This document shows, piece by piece, positions 17,993-26,232 of a DNA stretch of 64,000 nt. The position numbers and the translations under genes were made by a program. This DNA is from KBS-96 sp964247975 (GTDB lineage: Bacteria; Acidobacteriota; Terriglobia; Bryobacterales; Bryobacteraceae), in assembly GCA_964247975.1 (NCBI GenBank), contig CAXTWH010000027.1, positions 6,174 to 70,173 on the forward strand. Direction: 5' to 3'. A model generated the notes under the pieces. That model was given only the letters and a program-made list of their open reading frames with translations. It ran no database searches and was not told the DNA's origin. Each line of letters opens with the position of its first letter. Position 1 is the stretch's first letter.

Positions 17993-18409
17993 ATGCTTAG
18001 GGCGCGATCGCTGTTGTTTGTATTTCTCATCAGCCTGACGGCGTTTGCCGCCAGACCCACAACGGAGGTTCGGGTGGAAGTAAAAAGTCCAAGCGGAAAA
18101 CCAGTGGAACGCGCTTCCGTGATTCTGGATTTCTTAACAGCACATCATCAGGTGTTTAAACTAGGCAAACGTGAGCCGAAACATTGGGAAGTACGCACCA
18201 ATCAGCAGGGCGTGGCGCACTTCCCGCCAATTCCTCAAGGCACGATCCGCTTGCAGGTGATTGCCAAAGATTATCAAACCTACGGACAGAACGTAGATAT
18301 AGACGACCCGCAGAAAACCATCGAAGTGAAGCTAAGTCCGCCCCAAAAGCAGTACAGCGTTTACGGGCCGGGGTCGGATTCCAGCCAGCATCAGGGGCCG
18401 CCCAAATAA
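17993..18409 (+). CDS. Secreted carboxypeptidase-regulatory-like (CarboxypepD_reg) domain protein
   Basis: 138 residues. A signal peptide (RSLLFVFLISLTAFA) is followed by one Ig-like/transthyretin-like beta domain: VEVKSPSGKPVERASVIL, then QGVAHFPPIPQGTIRLQVIAKDYQTYG. This matches the CarboxypepD_reg fold often found at the start of TonB receptors, here standing alone. The tail YGPGSDSSQHQGPPK is low-complexity. Probably periplasmic. Function unknown. It converges on the deacetylase gene 7 bases downstream. Confidence 0.75.
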   Translation: MLRARSLLFVFLISLTAFAARPTTEVRVEVKSPSGKPVERASVILDFLTAHHQVFKLGKREPKHWEVRTNQQGVAHFPPIPQGTIRLQVIAKDYQTYGQNVDIDDPQKTIEVKLSPPQKQYSVYGPGSDSSQHQGPPK

Positions 18410-18416
18410 GCGGGCG

Positions 18417-19361
18417 CTAAGCATTGGCAAGCGTTCTGATGTGCGCTTCCGCGGCTGCCGCCAAGCCGTTCAGGTTATAACCGCCTTCCAGAACCGAGAC
18501 CAGTTTTGGCTGCGAACAGCGACTGGCTAGTTCCAGCATGAGTTGGGTTAGTTCTATAAAGTCGTTGTCTTCGAGAGTGAAGCGTCCGAGCGGATCGTTG
18601 ATGCGCGAATCGAAACCAGCGGAAATCATCACCAGATCAGGTTTCCATTCACCCATAGCGGGCAGCAAAGCCTGGCGGAAAGCGCCGAGAATTTCGTCGC
18701 GCCCTGCGCCTGCCGGAAAAGGACAGTTCAACGTGCTTCCTTTCCCTTTATCCTCACCGGCTTCAATTGCTGCGCCCGTACCCGGATACCAGGGCGACTG
18801 GTGCGTGCTGAAAAAGAACACCGACGAATCGCGATAGAAGATTTCCTGCGTGCCGTTTCCGTGATGCACGTCCCAATCTACAATCAGCACCCGTTCCACG
18901 CCGTAGCGTTGCTGCGCGTAGCGGGCGCCCACAGCGACGTTGTTAAATAAACAGAATCCCATTCCCCGGCGGCTTTCAGCATGATGTCCGGGAGGCCGCA
19001 CCAGACAGAAAGCATGTTCCGGCTCCGGGGCAAAGATTGCGTCAACAGCAGTTAAAACACTGCCGACGGCCAGTTGAGCAACCTGCCAGGAATCGTTCGA
19101 GATGGAAGTGTCGCCCGTTGACAATTGGCCTCGTTTGGAGGAAACATCGCGTTGAACAAGCTCAATGTAAGCCCGGTCATGTGTCAGCGCCAACTGGTCC
19201 TCGGTGGCTGGCTTTGGCGCGATTTCATTGAGTAAAGCCATTGCGCCGGTGTTCTTCAACTGATTCAGAACCGCACTGACACGGGCAGGCTGCTCAGGAT
19301 GGCCCGGCCCCGTTTCATGTTTTCTGACCGCCGGATCGAAGATGAAGTTCAGTTTTCCCAT
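18417..19361 (-). CDS. Histone deacetylase / acetoin utilisation family hydrolase
   Basis: Zinc-dependent amidohydrolase of about 314 residues. Class II HDAC-like motifs are all visible: RPPGHHAESRRGMGFCLFNN, then the zinc site WDVHHGNGTQ, then SAGFDSRINDPLG and EGGYNL. Bacterial homologues deacetylate acetylpolyamines or unknown substrates. The start at 19359-19361 (MGKLNF) fits family N-termini. A longer frame to 19427 exists, but its first 22 residues do not look like the family. Confidence 0.9.
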   Translation of the reverse strand: MGKLNFIFDPAVRKHETGPGHPEQPARVSAVLNQLKNTGAMALLNEIAPKPATEDQLALTHDRAYIELVQRDVSSKRGQLSTGDTSISNDSWQVAQLAVGSVLTAVDAIFAPEPEHAFCLVRPPGHHAESRRGMGFCLFNNVAVGARYAQQRYGVERVLIVDWDVHHGNGTQEIFYRDSSVFFFSTHQSPWYPGTGAAIEAGEDKGKGSTLNCPFPAGAGRDEILGAFRQALLPAMGEWKPDLVMISAGFDSRINDPLGRFTLEDNDFIELTQLMLELASRCSQPKLVSVLEGGYNLNGLAAAAEAHIRTLANA

Positions 19362-19522
19362 ATCGCTAGGCACTCCAGGTAACAAGACGCTGTTTAAACC
19401 AGTTTGCAACAAGCTGCGTGTCCGCACCGGCAGACAAAACTTAACGAAGGTTTCTTAAACTTTGAGCTTTGTGGCGCGTCTTAAAAGGTGTAAGCGAAGG
19501 ATTTAGGGAAGGAGAGCTAACC

Positions 19523-19963
19523 ATGAAGAAGTCAATTCTTGTTTTATCCCTGTCGGCGCTATTAGCCGGGGCGGCCAGCATGATCGCGCAAGGGCCTGAC
19601 CAGCAGCCATCGGAACAACAGAATGGCGGAGGTATGCGCGGAGGACGTCGGCAGATGGACCCGCAGCGCCGCGTCGACATGATGGCAAAGCGGCTGAATC
19701 TGAGCGATGACCAGAAACAAAAGCTGCTGCCGATTTTCACTGACGAGCAACAGCAGATGCAGAGCCTGCGCCAGGATTCCTCGGCTTCCCGCGAAGATCG
19801 CATGCAAAAAATGAAGGATTTGCACGCGCAAACCGATCAGAAGATTAACGGAATTTTAAACGACGACCAGAAGCAGAAATACACGCAGATGCAGGAACAA
19901 ATGCGTCAGCGCATGCAGGAACGCAGGAACAATAACAGCGGTGAGAACAGCAGCAATCAGTAA
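19523..19963 (+). CDS. Spy/CpxP-like periplasmic protein
   Basis: 146 residues. It starts at an ATG preceded by GGAGAG, with a signal peptide (KKSILVLSLSALLAGAASMIAQ). The mature part is helical, charged and rich in Gln and Met. LTxxQ-like motifs (LNLSDDQKQKL and ILNDDQKQKY) mark the Spy/CpxP family of periplasmic chaperones and metal or envelope stress sensors. The C-terminus is Arg/Asn/Ser-rich. No CpxAR-like regulator lies nearby. Confidence 0.78.
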   Translation: MKKSILVLSLSALLAGAASMIAQGPDQQPSEQQNGGGMRGGRRQMDPQRRVDMMAKRLNLSDDQKQKLLPIFTDEQQQMQSLRQDSSASREDRMQKMKDLHAQTDQKINGILNDDQKQKYTQMQEQMRQRMQERRNNNSGENSSNQ

Positions 19964-19990
19964 TCGGCAAACAAGATCGTAGTTTTTATG

Positions 19991-20024
19991 AGAGGCCGCC
20001 TTTTCAGGCGGTCTCTTCTTTTTG
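19991..20024 (+). terminator. Rho-independent terminator after the Spy-like gene
   Basis: Ten-pair stem (AGAGGCCGCC with GGCGGTCTCT, one G-T pair), loop TTTTCA, followed by TCTTTTTG. It lies 28 bases after the stop codon. Confidence 0.88.
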
Positions 20025-20232
20025 TATGCACTTAGATCAAGTACATAGATAAGTGAGTTCCCATCCTGCACCGCCGGTAACAGGTCAATTGATCCGGTTA
20101 AGAAGAATCATGTTGACCTTGCGCACTGAAATAAACTTTATCGAGCCATGAAGCCAACCGATCAATTCAAATTGGCACTTTTCGCGACACCTGATAAGCT
20201 GCCAACAGGATTATTTTCGTAAGAAAGGCACC

Positions 20233-20397
20233 ATGCTGCGAGATTCTCTTTTTTTAGTGTTGGCTTTAGTGTTTCTGGTGATCTGGCTGGTTTCCTGGCT
20301 GGCGTTCCATGTGGCCGGAGGCTTGATCCACATCCTGATTGTGATAGCGATTGTTTCGTTTATTCTGCATCTGGTTCGCGGGCGATCTTCGGTATAA
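20233..20397 (+). CDS. Small lmo0937-type membrane protein (54 residues)
   Basis: ATG at 20233 preceded by AGAAAGG at a normal distance. The 54-residue product has two hydrophobic helices separated by HVAGG and ends with HLVRGRSSV. The pattern of a first helix, a Gly-Gly turn, LIHILIVIAIV and then a basic tail matches the widespread lmo0937 / DUF5670 family. It probably sits in the inner membrane. Function unknown, although relatives are often stress-induced. Nothing links it directly to the flotillin-PspA operon just downstream on the other strand. Confidence 0.75.
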   Translation: MLRDSLFLVLALVFLVIWLVSWLAFHVAGGLIHILIVIAIVSFILHLVRGRSSV

Positions 20398-20417
20398 GTT
20401 TTCGCCTGGAATTGTTT

Positions 20418-20460
20418 GAAAGGGAACGGAAGCCAAAAAACTCAGTGTCCGTTCCCTTTC
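20418..20460. repeat. Perfect 12-base inverted repeat between convergent genes
   Basis: Arms GAAAGGGAACGG (20418-20429) and CCGTTCCCTTTC (20449-20460) flank a 19-base loop. The right arm lies inside the last codons of pspA. There is no T-run on either strand, so a classic terminator is doubtful. It may act as a convergent-gene transcript end or RNA-stabilising hairpin. Confidence 0.55.
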
Positions 20461-21089
20461 AACTGCGCCAGTAGTTTTTCGATGCGGTTATCGCGCTCCA
20501 GTTGTTGAAGGCGTTTTTCGCCGGATTCTTCTGTTACTGCTATCTGTCCTGCGCCCACCGCTTCCGCTTCGCTCACCCGATCACTGAACCGTCGCAGGGC
20601 AACTTCTTCCCATTGTGTTCCCGCTGCTCCTCCGGCACGCTGCGCCAGTTTGGCCCGGCGATGGCGCGCCAGCAGGAGATCAGTTTGGGCGCGGGTTTCC
20701 CCCATCTTCTGTTCTAAATTGTGCAGAGCGGTTTTGAGAAGGCTGACCTGGTGGCCTTGATCTTGAATCTGTTCGGAAAAATTATGGGCGGCAGTTTCCG
20801 CGTTGAGCGACCGATCCAATGCCAGGCGGGCCAGGTTTTCATCACCTTTCACTAGGGCAAGCTCGGCTTTGCGCACCCAATCCTGCTGCGCTTGCAGGCT
20901 TTCCTTCTGCCGTTTTTCCAGCAGATGCTGGTCGGCAATGGCCATCGCCACCTGCGTTTTCACCTGCATAAACTGGTTTTCCATATCGAGGAGAAGCTGC
21001 TTCAGCAGCTTCTCCGGTTGTTCGGCCTGGTCAATCAAATCGTTCAGGTTTGCTTTCAGCAGGGTGGTGACACGTTCAAGCAGCGCCAT
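20442..21089 (-). CDS. pspA: PspA/IM30 family membrane-stress protein
   Basis: 215 residues starting at an ATG with a strong TAAGGAGG nearby. The protein is almost wholly helical coiled coil, with LLERVTTLLKANLNDLIDQAEQPEKLL at the N-terminus (quoted in part: the amphipathic, membrane-touching end of PspA) and many Gln/Glu/Lys heptads. PspA/IM30 proteins are ESCRT-III-like and assemble on stressed membranes. It follows the flotillin gene by one base, so it belongs to the XRE-YqiJ-flotillin-PspA operon. Residue numbering and length match the family. Confidence 0.88.
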   Translation of the reverse strand: MALLERVTTLLKANLNDLIDQAEQPEKLLKQLLLDMENQFMQVKTQVAMAIADQHLLEKRQKESLQAQQDWVRKAELALVKGDENLARLALDRSLNAETAAHNFSEQIQDQGHQVSLLKTALHNLEQKMGETRAQTDLLLARHRRAKLAQRAGGAAGTQWEEVALRRFSDRVSEAEAVGAGQIAVTEESGEKRLQQLERDNRIEKLLAQLKGNGH

Positions 21090-21090
21090 T

Positions 21091-22518
21091 TCAAACCTCC
21101 TTAGCCTGTTTAGGCCGGCCATTTGAGTGGTCGCCAATAGTACGGACATTCTGAATCAAATCGGACATTTTCATGCCGGAAAGCGTTTCAAATAAAGCCG
21201 GAATCTGGGCGGCCATTTGAGCCATGTCGCCGGTAATTTTATTCATGCCTGCCGTGTGTCCGTCGCCAGTTGAGACGATCGTGATTTTGTCAATGTTTTG
21301 CAGCGGCGAAGCCAACGCCCGCGCTACTTCCGGCAAGCCGGTCAGCAGTTTATCCATTACCGCCGCCTGGTTCCATTCCTGGTAAGCTTCAGCCTTCACG
21401 TTCATGGCTCTGGCTTCCGCTTCGCCCTTTTTCAGAATAATTTCGGCTTCCGCTTCGCCCTGCAGGCGAATGGACGCGGCGCGGCCTTCGGCTTCCACCG
21501 TTGCTTTTGTCCGTTCCGCTTCGGCCATGGTTTCTATGCGTTGCCGGTCGACCTGGGCCCGCTTCAACACAGTGGCGATCAGTTCTTTTTCATGCCGCAG
21601 AATTTCAGCTTCCTGAACGCGGATTTCCTGTTCTTTTTCGGCATAGCGGATTTTTACCGCTTCCGCCGCCACCTGCTGCTGCATGATGTTAGTTTGAATG
21701 TCATAAGATTTATCAGCCTGGGCCTGCTGGCGTTTCACAGTTTCCAGGTATTGAGCGCGTTTAATTTCGAGATCGCGCTGCGCTTCGGCTTGCTTCGCAT
21801 GGGACAGCGTTTCCGCCAGCACCCGTTCCTGATCGGCTTGCGCTCTGGCAACGGCGGATTCCCGCGTGGCAATGGCGCGCTTCATGGAAATATCGCGGTC
21901 GGCTTCGGCTGCCGCCACTTCCGCATCACGCTTAATGCGGGCAATGTCAGGCTTGCCCATGTTCGTGATGTATTCGTTTTTATCGCGCACTTCCTTGATG
22001 GTGAAAGAAATCACTTCCAAGCCCATCTTGTTCATGTCGTCCGCGCAAGTGGCGCGCATCCGGTCACCCACCATCTCCGGTTCTTTCACAATCTCTTCTA
22101 CCGAAAGCTGGCCCACGATGCCACGCAAATGACCTTCCATCACAAGGCGGATTAAGCCTTCGCGCTCGTCATCGGTTTTGGTGAGAAACTGTTCCGCCGC
22201 GGTTTGGATGGATTCAGGATCGCTTTTCACTTTAATCTGCGCTACGGCTTCCACAGTGACGGCAACACCTTGGCGCGTGTATAAATCCTGCTCCGGCGCC
22301 ACATCGAACGACATCAGTTGCAGCGACAATTGGCGACTGGATTCCATCATCGGGAAAATCACCGTTCCGCCGCCTTTAACGATGCGGGTGCCGCGAAAGC
22401 CGTACACAATGATGGCTTCATGCGGACCCGCTTTGCGATACAACCGGGCAACGGTGGCCATCAAGGCGATCAGCACAACCACCATTAATCCGGCGCCGAC
22501 AATCACTTCTAAAGACAT
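21091..22518 (-). CDS. Flotillin-like SPFH protein (YqiK/FloT type)
   Basis: 475-residue membrane-anchored scaffold. An N-terminal hydrophobic helix (LEVIVGAGLMVVVLIALMATVA) is followed by an SPFH/PHB domain (HEAIIVYGFRGTRIVKGG, then MSFDVAPEQDLYTRQGVAV). A long helical flotillin domain follows, with repeated Ala-Glu heptads, including the EAEA-type stretches RLQGEAEAEIILKKGEAEAR. Flotillins organise membrane microdomains. Start taken at ATG 22516-22518; an ATG four codons earlier is possible. It sits between yqiJ-like and pspA, as in E. coli yqiJ-yqiK. Confidence 0.92.
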   Translation of the reverse strand: MSLEVIVGAGLMVVVLIALMATVARLYRKAGPHEAIIVYGFRGTRIVKGGGTVIFPMMESSRQLSLQLMSFDVAPEQDLYTRQGVAVTVEAVAQIKVKSDPESIQTAAEQFLTKTDDEREGLIRLVMEGHLRGIVGQLSVEEIVKEPEMVGDRMRATCADDMNKMGLEVISFTIKEVRDKNEYITNMGKPDIARIKRDAEVAAAEADRDISMKRAIATRESAVARAQADQERVLAETLSHAKQAEAQRDLEIKRAQYLETVKRQQAQADKSYDIQTNIMQQQVAAEAVKIRYAEKEQEIRVQEAEILRHEKELIATVLKRAQVDRQRIETMAEAERTKATVEAEGRAASIRLQGEAEAEIILKKGEAEARAMNVKAEAYQEWNQAAVMDKLLTGLPEVARALASPLQNIDKITIVSTGDGHTAGMNKITGDMAQMAAQIPALFETLSGMKMSDLIQNVRTIGDHSNGRPKQAKEV

Positions 22519-22598
22519 ACAAACTACCATCCTTTATGAGGAAATCCTCCGAACCGCCCAACCAAGCGCAAACACAACCAGCGCGCCCGGCCAAACGT

Positions 22599-23252
22599 TT
22601 ACTGCCCATGAACAGGCGGCGCTTCCTCTTCACCGCCCTCTTGTGTTTGCTCAGTTCCGTCTTCCCGGGCAAGATCGTCCCAGGTACGCACATAAGCAAT
22701 GCCGTTCTGATAACGAGTCACTACCACTTCCATTCCGCGCCCCAATTTTTCACCGGTTTCGCTACGGGCAGGAGCAGCCTTGCGGCAGCCCTTGCGGCTG
22801 AACAGAACTTCGCCGGTGCCATCACTGCGAATTGCGCTTGAAACGCGTCCCCACACGCCCACCATGTCGTAATCATCAGGATCAAGAACATGCTCGCGCC
22901 TTTGCAGCCAGCGCAAAAACCAGACCAGAATCGCAGCCCCTGCAAAACCGATCAGCAGGGATACAATAAACACCACGCCGACGCCCAGTGAGCTATGACG
23001 GCTGGCCAGAAAACCGCAGCCCCCGGTCCAGGCGAGAAAAATAGCAATGCTGTGCAGGTTGAAAAATTCGCTCCATAGTTTTGCGCCGGGCGCTTTGCCG
23101 ATGCTTTTCGGCAGGTGCAATCCGCCGTGGTGATGGTGCAAGTGGGTTCCGTGAAAGTGACCGTGGCCGTGAAACGAGCCAAGCAGCAGAGCGGCAACCG
23201 ACCACAAAAAACCAAAAACGAAACACAACAGATACCAATCACTGTGCGCCAC
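22599..23252 (-). CDS. YqiJ-like membrane protein with C-terminal OB-fold (NfeD-like)
   Basis: 217 residues. It starts at GTG with AAAGGAG seven bases upstream. About three or four hydrophobic segments are present: WYLLCFVFGFLWSVAALLLG, SIAIFLAWTGGCGFLA and VGVVFIVSLLIGFAGAAILV. A cytoplasmic His-rich loop (HGHGHFHGTHLHHHHGG) lies between the first two. The C-terminal beta-rich part (MVGVWGRVSSAI, GTGEVLFSRKG, GMEVVVTRYQNGIAYV) resembles the OB-fold of NfeD-like partners of SPFH proteins. It overlaps the regulator gene by 14 bases. The His-rich loop could bind metal (inference). Confidence 0.85.
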   Translation of the reverse strand: MAHSDWYLLCFVFGFLWSVAALLLGSFHGHGHFHGTHLHHHHGGLHLPKSIGKAPGAKLWSEFFNLHSIAIFLAWTGGCGFLASRHSSLGVGVVFIVSLLIGFAGAAILVWFLRWLQRREHVLDPDDYDMVGVWGRVSSAIRSDGTGEVLFSRKGCRKAAPARSETGEKLGRGMEVVVTRYQNGIAYVRTWDDLAREDGTEQTQEGGEEEAPPVHGQ

Positions 23253-23760
23253 GGCGAAGCTCCTTTCTTGCGTTGGCGGACGCTTCTTCCTTTGCAGGAG
23301 GCTGAAGCACGTTCCATAATCGTTCCGCCAGTTCGGGCGTTTCCAGAACCGAATGCAGCAGCAGCAGGCATTTGCGCGAATCGGCATGTTTGGCTACGCT
23401 CAACAAAGCTTCCGCCAAAGGACCATCGCGGCGAAAACGCTCCGCACCCTGCACCAGCCAGAGATCCAACTGATCTTCCTGCAAGCGCAGGTCGCTCATT
23501 AATTCCGTGTGGTAGCCTTCCGGGTCATTCACCAGAAACCCGGGATGCACATTGAAGAATTTCGCCAGCAGTAAACGGCTGGAATTGGTTAAGTGCTGGC
23601 GCTTGCCGCTTTCTATCTGCGACAGGTAAGGCTGGCTCATACTTTTCTTGAGATCCCGTTTAATTGCTTGTGAAATCTCAAGCTGCGTCATCTCGCGGTT
23701 CAGCCCGCGCAGATGGCCTTCCACTGTCCGCAGGTAGCGAAGCTTTTCCGCCAGAGTCAT
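23239..23760 (-). CDS. XRE-family transcriptional regulator
   Basis: 173 residues. N-terminal helix-turn-helix of Cro/C1 type: MTQLEISQAI, then SMSQPYLSQIESGKRQ, where the recognition helix leads into the ESGK turn. The C-terminal 100 residues are helical and may sense or dimerise. It is first in the operon before the YqiJ-like, flotillin and PspA genes, which it probably controls. Two direct repeats flank the -10 box of its own promoter, suggesting autoregulation. Confidence 0.85.
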   Translation of the reverse strand: MTLAEKLRYLRTVEGHLRGLNREMTQLEISQAIKRDLKKSMSQPYLSQIESGKRQHLTNSSRLLLAKFFNVHPGFLVNDPEGYHTELMSDLRLQEDQLDLWLVQGAERFRRDGPLAEALLSVAKHADSRKCLLLLHSVLETPELAERLWNVLQPPAKEEASANARKELRRGAQ

Positions 23761-23761
23761 A

Positions 23762-23806
23762 ATAGCAATCTGTTATAATTATATAGCAAATTGCAATAAG
23801 CTTCAA
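23762..23806 (-). promoter_or_regulatory. Promoter and likely operator of the XRE-YqiJ-flotillin-PspA operon
   Basis: On the minus strand, TTGAAG (23801-23806) and TATAAT (23778-23783) are separated by 17 bases, a near-ideal sigma-70 promoter. On the plus strand, direct repeats ATAGCAATCTG (23762-23772) and ATAGCAAATTG (23783-23793) start 21 bases apart, two helical turns. They surround the -10 box and reach the start codon, so a bound regulator would block transcription. Confidence 0.7.
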
Positions 23807-23844
23807 GAAGTTCTTTGGGCTTGCGACAATGGGGAAAGTTGTTC

Positions 23845-24303
23845 ATGCCTTCGCCATTAACCAAGTTTGTTCCGCGCTCATTTCTGCGTGTTGTTGCGCC
23901 GATCTGGGTAGCGATTCTGATTGCCGGTTCGCTTTTGCCCGGCAAGGCAAAACAGGCGATTGGCACATCCCGGCTGCCGCCGCCCGCTTTGCATCAACAG
24001 CCCGTTTTGATTACCAGAACGGTCGGCGATTGGAAACACCGGGCATTTCACGTTCTAGGGTTTGGCGCAACTACGCTTTTGTTTGTGAGTCTTGTTTCCA
24101 CTCTCCAGGAAGAACTCGGAGTGAGCTTGGGGGTATTCGGCCTTGGCGTTTTCATTGAATTTGCGCAGACCTGGGTGTTTAATAATCCGCTCGAAACTGA
24201 GGATATTCGCGATGATGCTTACGGGATTGCAGCCATATATTTATTGCTTCTTTTCTGGAAGCAGATCGACAAGAATCGAGGACGGGAACTGATGAGTATT
24301 TAA
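23845..24303 (+). CDS. VanZ-like membrane protein
   Basis: About 152 residues, starting at an ATG after GGGGAAAG. Several hydrophobic segments are present. Conserved VanZ-family features are KHRAFHVLGFGATTLL, GVFIEFAQTW and ETEDIRDDAYG, with the charged residues placed between helices. VanZ-like proteins are linked with teicoplanin resistance and unknown envelope functions. First gene of a probable operon with the radical SAM protein and endonuclease III (gap 8 bases). Confidence 0.82.
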   Translation: MPSPLTKFVPRSFLRVVAPIWVAILIAGSLLPGKAKQAIGTSRLPPPALHQQPVLITRTVGDWKHRAFHVLGFGATTLLFVSLVSTLQEELGVSLGVFGLGVFIEFAQTWVFNNPLETEDIRDDAYGIAAIYLLLLFWKQIDKNRGRELMSI

Positions 24304-24311
24304 GGACTTAC

Positions 24312-25469
24312 ATGCGCCTTCGCCGCCCTGCCCGGCATCTAATACGGGTGGCTGCTCCAGCGATTTTTCCCATTCTGCAGAGTTCCCCGCTTGTTGTTCC
24401 TCCACCTACGCCGAAGCTTTGGACGCCGAAGCGCGTTTACCTGACGAACGCCGCTCGCGAGTGGCCTTTGGCGGAACAGATTGCTTCCCGCGCTTCCGCC
24501 AGAGGCTCCGAAATTATTCAATTAAAGAATGACCGCATTCCGCGCCCGCAAGCGGAAACCGAGCGGAAGCTTTATGCAGAAGCGAAGTCCACTTTGGCCG
24601 TGGTGGTTGCACCGCCCAGCAGCCGCAAACTGCAGCCAATACCGCCCAGCGCGGATTGGCAGTTCCACTTGGCGCAAGGCTGCCCGGCGCATTGCCAGTA
24701 CTGCTATTTAGCAGGTTCGCTTTCCGGCCCGCCGATTACGCGCGTTTACGCGAATCTGCCGGAAATTCTTGGCAATCTGAACAATTACCTGGGCACAGGC
24801 ACAATCACTTCGCGCTCGGAAAACCGTTCCGCGGAAGGAACTACGTTTGAAGCGTCCTGCTACACCGATCCTTTAGCGCTGGAGCATCTCACCGGTTCTT
24901 TGGCGGAGTCGATTCGTTTTTTTGGCGCTTGGGATGCGCCGGTACAGCTTCGCTGGACTACCAAGTTCGACAACGTAGAGCTGCTGCTTGCGCTGCCCCA
25001 CGGAGGCCGCACTCGTGTTCGCTTTTCGCTGAATGCCGAGTCGGTGGCGAGGAACTTTGAAGGCGGCACATCTTCGCTTTCAGCGCGATTAAGCGCGCTG
25101 CGCCGGATGGCCTTAGCCGGGTATCCAATCGGGATTACAGTTGCTCCGATTATGCGTTTTGACGGATGGGAAGCGGGCTACACGGATCTGATCGAGAAAG
25201 TAGCCGAAGCGGTGAAAGATGTTCCTGCTTTGAATTTGACAGCGGAGTTAATTACACATCGCTTTACACCCACGTCGAAGGAAGTGCTGCTCGATTGGTA
25301 TCCGCGCACCCCGCTTGATATGAACGAAGCGGACCGCGCGCAGAAGCGTACCAAGTTCGGGTCGGTAAAGTATGTTTATCCTTCAGAGCCGATGAAAGCC
25401 ATGCGCAAATACATTGAGAACGCCATTGCGGAACATTTGCCGAGCGCGCGGATTCTTTACTGGACCTAA
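24312..25469 (+). CDS. Radical SAM protein of the spore photoproduct lyase (SPL) family
   Basis: 385 residues. The iron-sulfur motif GCPAHCQYCYLAGS has the C-x3-C-x2-C spacing of radical SAM enzymes and sits in the SPL-like context. Later stretches, such as RWTTKFDNVELLLAL and RVRFSLNAESVARNFEGGTSSLSAR, also match SPL-like enzymes. SplB repairs the thymine spore photoproduct. Many homologues occur in bacteria that do not sporulate, with undetermined substrates. The N-terminal 30 residues are Pro/Arg-rich and may be non-native start sequence. Four bases separate it from the endonuclease III gene, consistent with a DNA-repair operon. Confidence 0.8.
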   Translation: MRLRRPARHLIRVAAPAIFPILQSSPLVVPPPTPKLWTPKRVYLTNAAREWPLAEQIASRASARGSEIIQLKNDRIPRPQAETERKLYAEAKSTLAVVVAPPSSRKLQPIPPSADWQFHLAQGCPAHCQYCYLAGSLSGPPITRVYANLPEILGNLNNYLGTGTITSRSENRSAEGTTFEASCYTDPLALEHLTGSLAESIRFFGAWDAPVQLRWTTKFDNVELLLALPHGGRTRVRFSLNAESVARNFEGGTSSLSARLSALRRMALAGYPIGITVAPIMRFDGWEAGYTDLIEKVAEAVKDVPALNLTAELITHRFTPTSKEVLLDWYPRTPLDMNEADRAQKRTKFGSVKYVYPSEPMKAMRKYIENAIAEHLPSARILYWT

Positions 25470-25473
25470 GCCG

Positions 25474-26142
25474 ATGCCTGAAAAAGAGCCTTTCGACATT
25501 GATGAAATATTCAGGCGTTTGCGGCAGGCGGTCAGCCCGTTTCCTAAAGCCGCCATGTTTGAACTGCGCGATCGCGGCTACAATTCACCGTTCGAGCAGT
25601 TGGTTTCCAGTTTGATTTCTGCGCGAACGCTGGATGAAACTACCATTCCGGTCTGCCTGCGATTGTTTGAAGTAGCCCGCACGCCGGAAGTCCTGATGAA
25701 CCTGGACGAAGCCCGACTGGTTCAGCTTTTGCGCGGCGCTACTTTTCCTGAACCGAAAGCACGCGACCTGAAACGATTAGCGCAGCAGATTGTGGAAGAG
25801 CATGGCGGCACCGTACCGGACACGCTGGAAGGCTTAACCGCTTTTCGCGGCGTTGGCCCGAAGATTGCCGCGTTAACTTTAGCGGTCGGCTTTAACCAAC
25901 CAGCAATTGCAGTAGACATCCATGTGCATCGCGTCAGCAATCGCTGGGGCTATATTCATACTTCTACGCCGGAACAAAGCATGAAAGCGCTGGCCGCCAA
26001 ACTGCCGGAACGATATTGGATTGAGATTAATGAACGTTTAGTGCCGTTCGGCAAATTTGTCTGCACCGGCACGAGACCGAAGTGTTCCACCTGCCTGCTG
26101 CTTTCGCAGTGCCGGCAAGTGGATGTAATAAACCCCAGGTAA
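25474..26142 (+). CDS. nth: Endonuclease III (DNA glycosylase/AP lyase)
   Basis: Removes oxidised pyrimidines and cuts at AP sites. 222 residues from the ATG at 25474, four bases after the previous stop. The helix-hairpin-helix is FRGVGPKIAALTL with catalytic lysine 130, and the catalytic aspartate is 148 (AVDIHVHRV), the same 18-residue spacing as in E. coli Nth. A [4Fe-4S] site, C-x6-C-x2-C-x5-C, is at the C-terminus. Neighbour of the SPL-like gene. Confidence 0.94.
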   Translation: MPEKEPFDIDEIFRRLRQAVSPFPKAAMFELRDRGYNSPFEQLVSSLISARTLDETTIPVCLRLFEVARTPEVLMNLDEARLVQLLRGATFPEPKARDLKRLAQQIVEEHGGTVPDTLEGLTAFRGVGPKIAALTLAVGFNQPAIAVDIHVHRVSNRWGYIHTSTPEQSMKALAAKLPERYWIEINERLVPFGKFVCTGTRPKCSTCLLLSQCRQVDVINPR

Positions 26143-26232
26143 ACTGTTCAAGCAGGTTGATGCTTGTGAAATAAATTCCTACCTTGGCCCCTGAAATGCA
26201 TACTGCACGGTATTCCCTTCAGGAGGGTCAAA

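Noticed and set aside
21298..22155. Long plus-strand reading frame (285 codons) inside the flotillin gene
   Set aside because: It is antisense to a clear SPFH/flotillin gene and shows a Phe/Arg/His-rich composition typical of the reverse strand of Ala/Glu-rich coding sequence, with no recognisable motif.
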